Positions 47,283-59,501 of a stretch of 64,000 nt of DNA are shown here, piece by piece (position 1 is the stretch's first letter; each line of letters opens with the position of its first letter). The notes beneath the pieces are model-generated. The model was given only the letters and a program-made list of their open reading frames with translations. It did no database searches and was not told the origin of the DNA. Source of the stretch: Dromaius novaehollandiae (taxonomy: Eukaryota > Chordata > Aves > Casuariiformes > Dromaiidae); the NCBI RefSeq assembly GCF_036370855.1, contig NC_088130.1, positions 69,230,941-69,294,940 of the forward strand. Reading direction: 5' to 3'. Made by a program: the position numbers and the translations under genes.

Positions 47283-47300
47283 GTAGGTGTAGGTGTAGGT
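47283..47300 (+). repeat. (GTAGGT)3 short tandem repeat
   Basis: Three exact hexamers followed by gtgtgcacgtgtgt. A small array. Confidence 0.9.
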
Positions 47301-49549
47301 GTGTGCACGTGTGTAAACAAGCTGGAACGGCGGGGACTGCGCCAGCGTGCCCCTGCTTTCTTCTGTCGGTCCCACTGAACCTGGGGGAGGTGGGTTTGCT
47401 CTAATCCCGTTACTTAGGAAGAAAATGAGAGGGAAGAAAATACAGGTGGGATGTCATTTCTGTTAAGAGAGCGCTTCTCCTGCCAGCACTTGCTAAGGTA
47501 GACTATTGGCAAAAGCACTCGTGAACCCTAGAAAAATGTGAAGGTTATATTACGCTAACTGTGGAAATAGATATAGGCACAGTATTTACGCTCAACACCT
47601 TGTGCCATCTATCAAAGGATGTGCAGAAAATCAAATGCAGAAAAATAGACACAAAATTTTGGCTCTCTTTTACCTTTGGCACCAGGAGAGACACAAGGTC
47701 AATCTGGAACCGCTGTGTTATCCGTGCCCGTGGCTGGTGGCCAGGAGCGCGAGGCTCCCGCCCCGGGCAATCAGCTCATGGTCCATGCTGCGGCTCGACA
47801 GCAGTTTGTGCCGCGTCCACCAGAACTTGCTAGGCTGATCCTAGAAACCGAGGGCATGGAGAGCCTCGGGGAGGAGGAATGGGCAGCCTGTCCTGGTCCC
47901 TTTTGCCGCGAGGCTGCCCTGGAGAGGGGCCAGCACGCAGGGCAGCGTGAGGAGCGGGGACAAGCCGCAGTTGGCCAACTGAGTTGGCTGCAAGGTCTCC
48001 ACTGGCGGGTTTATCCCAGCTCTGAAGCTTCGCTGCGTTTGACATTCATGATAGCAAGTCTAAAATTGCTCTTCAGTCATGTACACGTCCCATCCCTCTT
48101 TAAATCTTACTCGTTTCATACCTTATACAGCGTAAACTCTGTGGGTTTCAGCATCAAGGAGTAAGAAAATGTGGTTGCCTTCTCTCGTATCCCCCCACTA
48201 AGCTAGATTGGACGTAAACGTAGCCCTCTGAATGACAACTGGACTCAATACTGATCTCGGCTTACACGTGTGTGATAAGGGTTGTGGCGGGGTTGAAGAT
48301 GATCTTTAAAAACAAGAAACGGCCAGGTCTCTTTTTGTGCTCTCCGTTCCTGCAGGTCCAGAGTGTGTTGGGCTGCTGGCTTTGCCCGAGCGTGTGATTT
48401 CCCTCATCGCGTGTAGCTTCCTTCCTGCCGTTCCTCTGCGGGATTATGCATTTTAAGCGCAAATTGATTCCTCTGATTTTCCTGGGTATCTTCTTTCTGT
48501 CAGTGCGTTGCATGGTGCTTCTCCAAGGCAGCGGTTTGTCGCGCTGCGGCTGGGGGGTGATTGCTAACAAGCCATTACTTCCGCCACGTTGTCTCTATCG
48601 TTGGGATTAGTTTGGTATTTGATCTAACCAACCCTAACTCTTCTCAGCTATAAATGATGCTTCACTGCCAGGTTTGGAAAGAAGCTCTGAGTCTTGAGTT
48701 ATGGATGCAAAGAGCTTTCATTAATGAATTTTTCAACTTTAGTAACCCAGGAAATTGAAAATGGGGGAAAGAGAGGAGCAGAGAATATATTCTTGTTACA
48801 AAGCAAATGCATCTAAGATCCAGAAATAAAGGATTGTAAATTAGCTACTGGGTATTTTATGCTCTCTATTTTGACTTGTCTCTTTTCCAGCTTTTCATTA
48901 ATGAGACCGTCTTAAAAATTATAGGTCCATTCTTACAAGTAACTGTTATGGATACTCCAAAGATAGGCAGTCTGTGTCTGAGGGCTGGGAAAAATTGAGG
49001 TGGCGGGTGCATATGGTACTATATTCTGATTTTTCCACAGTGGTAGGGCAGTATTGATGATATTGTCCTGCACCATATGAATGGCGGCAGCCCACAAATC
49101 ATAGCCTTGGTGGGAGCTGGTGGCTCCATTTGGGCTCGTGGTGCATTTAAGGAGCAGCACGAGGAAGCTGTCAGGACTGTTATCCAGTGTAACCCGGACC
49201 ACCACGACTGCTGCTATCGTTTTGTCCAAATCACACAGGCCAGAAATCACAGCTTTGCGATGGGCGCTTTGGTTCCTATTTCCACTGGTTGAAGAGTGAC
49301 TTTCTTTTCAAAGAGGAGCCGTAGCACCTCAGCACTCCTGAGTTTATCCAACTTTTTGACACCAGAGATGATTGAAAATTTTAGCCTTGATGACTTACTT
49401 CACCGTACAGCGTGAATAATAATCATTCGCTCGATGGCAAGGACTTTCGAGAATTAATCACAAGGCAGTGCCTGCAAAGGCTGCGAAGCTTGGAAACAGC
49501 TGAAGAATATCAGGTCAATTTTATAACAAAAAGAATATCCACAGATAGT
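47301..49549 (+). other. DCC: DCC intron 1, including a stretch open on both strands
   Basis: No exon supported. 48933-49292 is open on both strands and GC-richer than its flanks; see findings. 48650-48930 is AT-rich and quiet, with cattaatgaattt-type cores. Confidence 0.45.
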
Positions 49550-49625
49550 ATATATACACTATCTATAGATATATATACACACACACTATCTATAGATATA
49601 CTCTCTCTATATATATAGTATATCT
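49550..49625 (+). repeat. AT-rich array with a duplicated 17-bp unit
   Basis: The 17-mer cactatctatagatata occurs at 49557-49573 and again at 49584-49600 (period 27), flanked by tatata and ctctctctatatata. It grew by microsatellite slippage. Confidence 0.85.
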
Positions 49626-52600
49626 TATGTTTACACTAGCAAGGGATTAAGATGCTTACCTGAGAAGAAAGGAAAATAGATCAAAACTCTTCAAGTAGCT
49701 TGTGCCAAAAGCACAAGCCCATTTTTTATTGTTTTAATCTGACTATAATTAAATTGTTTAATTTAATTTAAAATGCTCTGCGGAAGTATTTCACGGGCAA
49801 TGACAATTCCTTTCCCTTCTCATGCCTGGGAGTTGCTTATGGCTTATTTTGACATCCAGCGATGCTGGGACGTGAGTGGTCCTGGACATCAGCAGGTCGC
49901 TCCGGCCCGGGGGCACGTGTGCCCCGTAGGCGTTCCTGTCCACTTGCAATGAGAACATCCCCTCTGTCCCAGGCTAATAGTGAGTCTAGCGAAGGCAGTA
50001 TTAAAATAACCATGAAATTTGCTTGTGGGAGGCTCCACCTTTAATTAAAACGTGGCAGAGGGATGTTGCTGGCACTGAAATGCAAGCTGGCGTGCAATAA
50101 GGTCAATTTTCTCTAAAAGAAACCACTGAAAAGATGCTTACCAGGACTATGGAGGTAAAGACCTCAGCTGTCCGGGACGGTCAGCTGCTTCCACAGCTCT
50201 CCCTAATGCTGAGTCCATGAGACCATTTATAACCCCTTTTTTTAGCACGCTGGTCTGGTCTTTGCGTTCCCGGTGTGATCCTGGTAGAGGTTGCCTAATC
50301 CGTCCCTGATTAAACACGTGGTTGCGAGGCCCTGGCTGTGCGTGCTGCTTTCCGTAAAATCCAGCTTTAGTGGCAAGGTGCCCAGAACCAGGTTTCGCAG
50401 AGGAAACCCGCCTGGCAGAAGAGGATTTCGATTGCAGCGGAGGAGTAAGTCAAGACGTGCTGGTGCATCTCGCGGGCCTGAGCGCCCGGTCAGACCGTCT
50501 TTCCCGGCAGAGCGTGAGGAGTGGCAGAGCACTGCCCTTCCAAGGAGCCGCTGAATTTAAGCCCTAAAATCCGAGTGTGTTTTGCGGCTCTGGAGACGCT
50601 GCTGCTGATCAGACCCCGCAGGAGCCGGCCCCTCGCGGAGGGGGCGAAGGCGAGCGCAGACCCCTTCCCCTGCTTTACCGGTGAGGTTATGGCCTTGGCG
50701 ATTTTTATCCTGGAGCAAGACTCACTTAGGGTCCTTCCACCGCCATTATCCGAAAAATGAGTCATATCAACGAGTTTATTCGAAGCATGAGTAACTCGAG
50801 GCCCCGTTTTGCCAGGAATGGGTTTAAACTCTACTGACAGAGCTGACTTTCATCTCCGAATTAGCCCCGCGTGAAATAATTGCGCCTAAAGAGGAATCAG
50901 CAGGCTGCTGTTATCAAAACCTCTTGAAAGGTCTGGTCTGTTTGATACCGCCGTCTGGGTTTTTTAAACCACATTGAACAGAAAAAAAGAAGGCAAAAAA
51001 GGAGGAAAGGAATTGATGCGAGCCGTTGCGGCACACACCAGCTTCCCGCGTCTCCGGCTGTGAGCGATGCCCGAGCGGGGCCGGCGAGGGCTCGTGTCCC
51101 CATCGGAGGGAGGAAGCGGCTGCCTCGGCCCGGAGCAGAGGGAGAAACACGGGAGAAAGAGCATTTTCCAGTGGTTGGATGGAGCAGGGTGCAACCGGGG
51201 AGGGCACTGGTATTTTGAGGCTAGAGAAACTTGTATCACCTACAGCCCCTCAGGGAACTGTGTATTCATTTTTATTAACTTTAATTATAGGAGCCCTATA
51301 AAATTTTCCCATTTTGTGCTGCATGAGAAATGCAGCAGTTAATTGCTCTTGACGTTTCCTTGGTTTATGTTTCTCTCTGACACAATCTTGTACCCAGATA
51401 GAGACAAGGATACCGGTTGGCTTCTTTTAGAGATTGTAGCCTAGGATCACACCACGAAATTAGTATTTTTGCTACTTCTGCCATCAGCTTAGAAATATGA
51501 GCATGAACGTGTGCGTTTTGAGAGGACGTTCCTGGATTTCTGATTGACTTTCTAAGTATGGCAGGCTTCCCTCGCTCTGTGTTGCACCTCTGCGGCTAGG
51601 TCTGCTCTGCTTTTTTCCTTTCGTTCTTTCTTTCTCGCCTTTCTCTACAGATCTGTCAGTTTTTTTGTCCTTGTTGTAAGTTTTAAGCCATCTGGACTCA
51701 TAGCTGTCTTTATTTTTTTTTCCCAAATGTCATCTCATCTGCTGTAAAAAAGGCGTACGGCATCTGAATATTACTAATTATAGTGTGTGATGGCTAGATA
51801 ATCTCTGAGTTCAGCGTGGCAGCAGCTCCCCCGTTCCCGGGGCGGCGAGATGCGTTGGAAAGCATCCATTACCTGCGCCGACGTCTCGGGAACTCCGAGC
51901 GGGAGCACCGTATCCAAGGCACACCGACCCAATGGTGACTCGGAGAGACAGCCCAACGCGTGGGGCAGGGAACCAGCAGCACACGCGTCTCGCTTGGAAA
52001 TGCAAAGTCCATTCGGAAAAAAAGAGCTTCCGACATCGCGGCCGCTGCCGCCCGGTGCTGGTGCTGCAGTGGCGGCTGGGTGCCGGTGCGGGGGCTCCGG
52101 GAGCGAGGGCATGCACTTGCCTCTCAGGGTGGTTTATTCTCAATAACAACAAAATACAACCAGTTTTGGTAAAATATATTAAAAAGTATGCTAAATATAA
52201 AATACATCTTTAAAGTATCTGAAGAAGATAATCATCTCTTATGAATTTCTCTTGGATAAACAAAGATATTTTTCAGCATTATTGCATTAGTGAGGAGTTC
52301 AAACACCCAGATCAGTAAGTTTACGGAATAAAATAAAAAGTGCATCCTGAAGGTCCTGAGTATGCACAGAAAGAGATCTGGAAATATTAATATTCTTTTA
52401 TTTGTTTTTAAAGTATGAAGACTGAGACTAGAAAGACAACAATAAAGCGAATAACAAAGCTACTGCTAAATCCGTCTGCTATGCCTGAATCAAAATCATC
52501 AGGAAAACATGGAGGTAAAGCCTTGGAGAACTTTACTGAGTAGGAAGATATATCCAGATAAACACCAAAATCAGGAAATAATCTAATTAATTAGCTGTTA

Positions 52601-52936
52601 ATCCCACATAAATTCAGATTAGTCCCTTTGTATTTGTTGATCATTGCAGCTGAAGTGTACTAAATATGACATTTTCAGTCAGGTCGTATATTCATCTTAA
52701 TCTTCGGAGGAGAAAAAAGATTGTTGCTCTACAGTACTGTTGGGACTGGAAAAAATATTTTATATATATGTAAATAAATAAGTATTTGTATATTTGCAAT
52801 ATTAACAATGTGATGTGAAATGAGGGAACAAAACAGAATGGGTATTGAAAGTGCCCTGTTTTCTGTATCATAAATCCCCTGTTCCCGTGGGTTACCGTGG
52901 CGTTTCAGCCTGAGCCACGTGCTGGTGCAGATAGCC
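49626..52936 (+). other. DCC: DCC intron 1 with CpG-dense patches
   Basis: CpG-rich patches at 50370-50680, 51020-51140 and 51825-52110 alternate with AT-rich DNA (49700-49780, 52140-52700). 50752-50800 holds tgagtca and catgagtaa, AP-1/Maf-like cores. Frames over the GC patches are open in several registers and not assigned to genes. Confidence 0.45.
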
Positions 52937-52994
52937 AGGAAAAAAAAAAGAGGGAGGAGAGGAAAAAAAGGAAAAAAAAAAAAGAGAGAAAGGA
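52937..52994 (+). repeat. 58-nt pure purine tract
   Basis: A and G only, rich in A runs (A9, A7, A12) with gagggaggagagg in the middle. Such tracts may form triplex DNA and often mark old poly-A tails or expanded simple repeats. No retroposon body was recognised next to it. Confidence 0.9.
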
Positions 52995-53234
52995 CTGACA
53001 CTCATCTTGGGAGCACCGTGGTGGAGAATACCAAATGCACAGCGTGAGCTGCGCCGTGGCCTGATGGGGCTGGCGGTGCGAGCGAGCTGGCAGGGACCCC
53101 GCGAGGAGGCTTTTCGGACGCTCTTTGTGGTTGTAATCCCCATAAATTATTTTTTCCCCTCGGTGTTTTATTTACTGTAACACGCAATGACTTGCGTGGG
53201 CGCTTCCCGGGGGGAAAGGGCTGCAGCCGGATCT

Positions 53235-53288
53235 GCAGCATCCCGCCCGGCCGCAGCATCCCGCCCGGCTGCAGCATCCCCCCGGCGC
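53235..53288 (+). repeat. 18-bp tandem repeat, three copies
   Basis: Units gcagcatcccgcccggcc (53235-53252), the same with a final t (53253-53270), and a mutated third (53271-53288). It is GC-rich and sits in a small CpG-dense patch (53185-53310). Confidence 0.85.
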
Positions 53289-56200
53289 GCCCTCCTTCGC
53301 TTCGCAGCTTTGCTGCCCTGCCCAGGCTTTGTATTACTTTCAGATTGAATTATTACAATTTAGGTTGCCAGTTAATTTTCTGTGCTTAGTTCAGGATCAA
53401 ATATTGAAATTTCTCAAGAGTCGAGCAAAAATCCTCTGGACTTGCGGCTTTGATATATAAATATGTACGACTGGTAGTGTTCAAAATTAGGGCTATTAAA
53501 AGAAAGGATTTAGATAAGAACATCTTTCATTTTTCCGAACTCTCTCTGAAGAACAGCAATCAATTAAACCTGTCTGAATGAGGGGATTTGGTGTTTTTTT
53601 TTTTAAGAATCCATGATTGACTATTTATGCAATAAAATTTAAGTAGCTGGCAGCGTTGCAGACTGCGGCGTTTTTATCTGTAGGCCGGTGGTGTTGCAGA
53701 GAGCTACGACACAGGCTTCCCCTCATTGCCCTGCCAATGAACTTCGCTATGTATCTATTAAGAGGGTTTATTCACTCGCCGCATCGGCCTCGTCCGGGCG
53801 CTCTGCGGAGCCGGTGCCCCGGCTGCAGAGGCTCTGCCTGCCGCCCGCGTCCCCGCTCGTAGCTTTGGGGCACGGGATGTTTGGGTGTGTGCTGCTTCGG
53901 AATCCATTTTAGTGCCGTTTCTTTTAAATTTGCGCTGTAATTCCCTTAGGAAATGCCAGTGTATTATATTTGTATACATATGTAGTTTAAAGATTGATTT
54001 TTTTTATGATCAATAAAACAGAAAGAGTACATGAAAGACCCTGAGTATTATAAATATCCTCTGCGCAGTTTATGGAGTGCCGGTTTTCTCCGTTCCGCTT
54101 CTGCTTACGTGAACGAGGTTGTCAAGGGCTCCGGTCTCGGACGTTAAGGGTCTGCGCCATTCGGGGTACGAGGTTAGCCTTAAGGAGATGCTGAGGAGTG
54201 GTGGCTGCGGTGCACAGCTGCTTCACCTCTGGCGTTCACCAGGCCTCGGGATCTGTCTGGGTTTGGTGTAGCCTGCGGTGACCTGCAGCATCACACGCAG
54301 GTGCAGGTGAGAAGAAAACCAAATGGTTCTGTAAAGATCCATTTTTCTTACTTTTTAAGCATTTTGAGGGCATGCAGTCCGTAAGGAGGAGTATCTCAGC
54401 CACAGCATTCAGAGTGCAAGCATGAAGAGTTCACAACTTCTTAATTTTATCAGTCCTATCTGCACCGAAATGGTGCAGTCTCCTGTTGCTCTGTGCCATG
54501 TCATTCTGCGCTTTCTGGTATCGTTTATTGGGAGCTTCATCAAAATGAGTGCTTCTTATTGAACTCTTTTCGAGGTTTTTATTTTCTTTGGTCAAAGCAC
54601 ATTGATCTCCTTACATTAAAAATTAAGGAATGAATCTCATTTTGATCTCAATTCTGCCTGGTTTTCAGCTCTTAAATTGGCGATGGAATATGACAGCAAG
54701 CTTCGAGTGTGGCTGGGACATTTCCTTTAGGTTACATCTGTAATACGAGTAAATAAAATATTGCGGCTAATTCATGTTACCAGCAAGATTTGGTCTTTTA
54801 ATCAGAACCGTCTTTGCTCTCAGGGAACACAGTTTATGTTACCTTTAGCCAATCTTGGCCATGGGGTTGTTGTGGCACCGCAGCCGGGGGGAGAGTTTCT
54901 CCTCTGGTAGAAATACAGGCATTTATTTTCAACATGTGCTCCACTTCTCCTGTTTTTTGTGTGTTGCAAAGTTCATTAAACATACCCGTTTCTGCTAAGA
55001 AAAGTTTTGCAGTCAGAGGGTGCTGGTTCCCTGCCGGCAGGATCCCTTGCACTCGCCGTTGGAGATGTCGGACGTACCTCAGTGTTGGAGCTGGTCCTCC
55101 TCAGCTCCTTCACAGACCCTGGAGAGCAGGAGGAGGTTGGAAGCTGTGTCTATACTGGTAGATTAACCAGGTCACCATGTGGGCCTGTGCGCTGGCATAT
55201 GGTCATCTATACTCGTAAACTGTTAGCGTCGTCCCAGCATGGTTTTGGCCCGGGCTGTTTAAAACTCATCCAAGCAGTGTCCAGGCTTTGGGTGCAGGTG
55301 TTGGCACTGGCCGGATGCTGGTGCAACAGCTTTGTTTTGGGTGGAAAGAAGGGAGTTTGGCTGTCGCCCCCAAAGCCGTTCCGTGTTAGCCAGTGTTAGC
55401 ACCAGAGCAGGGTCCATTTTGTCCTGCAGATGTGGCCTTAGGAGCGGTTCCTCCCAGTCTGCTTCAGGATGAAATGACTCTCCCCCTAGATGTGCCTGCT
55501 CTTCTCAGCAGACTGAGAGGGCGGCGAGGGCGACTGGCTGGGCTTTGCACACCTGCACAGTGGATCTAGGAGTCTAGACTGAGTTGGATGAATCTCCACT
55601 AAGAGCGGAAATGTGCTGAAAAGCTGTGGCTAATTCTCTCGAAAAGCATCAATGTTGGCAGAGGGAACTTAACTGTATTCATCTGTCCTTAGCAAGAGGA
55701 AGGGTATGAGAAGTGAGTGACGTATTTTCTTGCTCACTTCTCTGCCTCTCTGCAGAGAGAATGATGCTTGTTGTCAGCATCTTGCAGAGGGAGTGAGGTC
55801 AAGAAAAACCGCTGCTTCTCATTAGAGTTGCCTCCAGCAGGAAGGCAAAAAGCACGCAAGCGAGAAACTCTGAGACCAGGCGAAGTTACTTTGCTACCGC
55901 TCTGTTCCTCGTGGTGCATGCAGCTGCAGCTGGTGCTGGCGTCCCTTATGGGTCTCTGGGTAGCAGGGAGGCACTGGGGGAGGTAGGCAGTGCAGGTGAT
56001 TTCGGCTTTCGTCCTGATGCCCTGTCATTTCCTACTACCGACAGTTGCCAGCTCCTGAGTCCTGCGTACTGTCTCATTCACCAGCGAGGAGGGGGCCTCT
56101 GCTAGGTCTGACCTTACATGCTGTAGGTGTTTGGACTGAGTGCGACGTCTCCTCTTGCTGGGCCGGTGGTAAGTTGGTTCAGAGGAGGCAACGCTGCATT

Positions 56201-59200
56201 TCTGACAACGTGGGCTGCAGAGAGCCGTCCAGAGCTGCGGAGCACGTAGACCCGCTCGGGTTTGTTATAACACGCTCCGTCGTGGCCATGAGCCGTAAAT
56301 ACCCCATGGCCCATGAATACCCTATAGCTTCTTCTGTAGGCACAAGTGTCTAAGTCAGGTGGGCATTTCTACTGGTACTCTCTTAATTAAAAACCAGTAG
56401 CTGCTAAAGGCACACCGTAACGCTCGCTGTCTGCAGTACTGGGTCTGCATGTGTTTGACCAGCATGTCCTGAGCTCATACAGGTAAATACTAACCAAAAT
56501 TTCAGAAGTGCCGTGACATCTCTTACTCTGGTCTCTCACAATTGCACGTGGGGATGAAGCATTAGGGACAGCGCAAGGCTTCTCTCCTCTTCTTCAAATG
56601 CATCTGCTTCCCCACGGGACTGTTCGGTCTCCAAATCTGATTTGATGCAGCAATTCCTGTGTGCCCTTTCCCGTTCCTGTGATAGGGAACATTACAGAGT
56701 ACTGTAAATACTCTGTTAACGTTACCTGGGTTATAATGACAGCATTTGTAAGGGAGTCATTATATGGGCTGCACAAGGAGACTGTTGACAACGCTTACAG
56801 CTATATTGCAAATACCCTGGGAAACCACAACGAGAAAGGGGATAAAAGTTGCTTCACATGTCAGCTCCTGTAATGGGTTTACTGGAGAAAAAATAGAGGC
56901 TGGTATTGATGCATAGGTCGTAGGAGCATGAGTTTATTACTCATTCCTGTTAGCCACCCTGGAAGGGGACTCTCTCCTGGTTGATCGCTGCGGGTGTCTG
57001 TCCGGCTTGCACGGCTGGCCGAGGGGGGAAACGGCGATGTGCACGATGCTCTTTGCTCCTTCTCCTCTATTTTCACAGCAGGATAGAATTTGGCCTCAAG
57101 GTTTTTATTTCACGTGCATATAAGGCAAAAGTACCCAAGATCTGAATTTATCCCTCGCCAGGCAAGCGAGCTCGGTGCGCTGGTAATCCGTCTGGAGAAA
57201 GAGGGATGGATGCTCCCTCCCGTGCGCGGCGCGAGGAAGCCCGGGGCCAGCGACCGCCCCTCTGCGCCTCTCCCCCCGGCGCTGCCTGTCCTGGCTCCGC
57301 TTTAATCCCTGACCTACATCCAGCCTCGCGGCACCCCGCTCGCCAGCCCTCTCCCCGTGAATATTCCTTTCAGGAGAAGTTGGCGGGAGGATTTCCTTGA
57401 CGTGTTGCAAGACAAACAGAGTAATCTTTCACACTGCTGAGCTGGAACCGGCAGAAAAACCCTCCACAAATCTCCCTGCTGCTCATTCCCGGCACGTCCC
57501 CGCCGCTCGATTGCCTCTCCTCGTGCCTTGGCACACATCTCCCCTGCTTCTCTGGCCTTGCAGTTTGAATGCTACCTTGCTTATCTCTTTTTTTATCCAC
57601 ATTCACTTATCTTTTGTCCTCTATCCACAAACCACCATCCTTCCGTGGGCTTTGCTACTACCAAGCGTGCCTCCCTGCATAGTTATTAGCCATCTAATTT
57701 TTCTGCTCGGTAACACCCAGAACCTTATTTAGTGGAGTCACTGCGTGAGTCTCATCCAGGCAGAAATTACTTTAATTAAATAGCTTTCTGCTATTTGCCG
57801 TTTTGGCTTCAGGTTACTTTTGTGTTTAGTAAAATTTGCGAGGAAAATAAACCTCAACTAGTCTAAAGATATACTTTGCCTTCTTTTTTCTTTATTTCTA
57901 TTTTAATTTTGGAACAGAAGTGCTTTAAAAACAGCCCAGATAATAAAGCAAATAGAAGGGCCACCTGGAAATCATATTTGACTGAAACACTCGTAGGAAA
58001 CTGTGCTGTAGACTGGGATGCTGTGCTTACTGACAAGGAGATGGAGAAGCAGACCATCTTCAAGCAGGTATTAGCAAGATCACCTTTTCTCCTCTAATCA
58101 GCCCACGGCTACGTGACAGCAGGTGGTACTGTCGGCAGATAGATTTCCCCGATTGCTGGAGCGCGCAGGATCGTATCCCTGGCTGTGGTCTGCACGTGGA
58201 GGGTCTCGGTGGCTGCGTCCTGCTCCCCGGAGCAGAAGGGTTGTGGGACGGACCCAGCTTCTCCGCAGCACCGCGCTGCCTCTGCCCCTCGCGCTTACCC
58301 ACACGTGGCCGAAGAGCTGAGTTACAGCGCGGGTGGCTGACGGAGGTTGGGTAGATGTGGAAAATACGTTCTCTTCCTATTAGTACACACGGCTCTGCGA
58401 AATGACTGCTTCTTCAGGCCAGTTGCTCACGCGAAAAGACTAAGGACTGAACAACTCTTGAAACTGGAACCGTTCAGATTTTTGTTTCGCTCCGTATGCA
58501 ATATTCCACTGGGCTGCAAATGAAATATTAAAGGAAAAAAACTCAACAAAGCGATTAAAAGGCAAGAAAATTGCTGGAGGATGACCAGTGCCTTTCTACC
58601 AAACATTTCAGGGATTTAGAGTACTGTGGATGTTTCAGACCAAGGTTCAAACTCCTCCTCATGCCGGAGAGGATGTGAGCACGCATCTCTCCTGCTGAGA
58701 GAGTGCCCTGATTGCTAACCTGGACGGCAGGCTGGGGCCGAGGCTCTCCCCGTCTCCTTTGATGATGTTCCAGCTGTATAAACTATTAAACAGCAATAAA
58801 AAGAAGTGTCTAACCTGGTAGGTTATTTATACATCTAAAAATACTTCTAGTTTCCTCTTTGACATTTCACTCGCTCAATTTTTAGCAGTTTTAGTTTTAG
58901 CCTTCCACTTTTTGACCTCTAAAAGAGCATTTTCTTTGCTGGTCCATCTCAGCACTGTAGACTCTCATTCCATCTTATTAATTCTTTTCTTGAGGTGATA
59001 ATTTAACCAGACAGTTCTGAACCTCCTTCCCATAAGTATTTTCTCCTTTGTTTGCCTAAGATATACCTTCCAGATCATGTCTGCACTTTGCATTTAAATT
59101 CCAGGCCCTGCTTACGCCTGGGTTCCTGAGCTCGTTAAGGGCAGCTGGAATTTGCAGACAAAAGGAAGCCTTTCTTCCTCCTGTTTTCTGAGGTGCGTTG

Positions 59201-59501
59201 TGTAAAGTAAAGACGGTTCTGAAAATATTTCCACAACAGCTGCAACCGGAGGAGATAAAATTATCGAGCTGCTGGTGGAGACTGGTAAGAAGAGAGGCCA
59301 CTTTGACAGGGTCCTGGGGGTCTGCGCTGTCTCGACGTTGAAAGAGGTTCATTTTTCTCCTGTGCTCTTCAAGGTCAGGCTCATGCGTTTGTGTTGGGAA
59401 AATGCTCTCGCTGGGTCATCAGGGGCTTTACTTGTTAGGTTTTTTTCTGTAGCTTCTAAATTCCTACATGTGCTCAGGAGCTTTCTATCCTAGGAGGGCC
59501 A
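53289..59501 (+). other. DCC: DCC intron 1, plain intronic sequence
   Basis: No exon supported. AT-rich quiet blocks at 53380-53650 and 53930-54060, and a CpG-richer patch at about 57150-57520 with frames open on several registers. A short local duplication (ataccccatggccc / gaataccctat) is at 56297-56325. Confidence 0.5.

Noticed and set aside
47283..47314. Telomere-like repeat
   Set aside because: The unit is GTAGGT, not TTAGGG, and there are only three copies.
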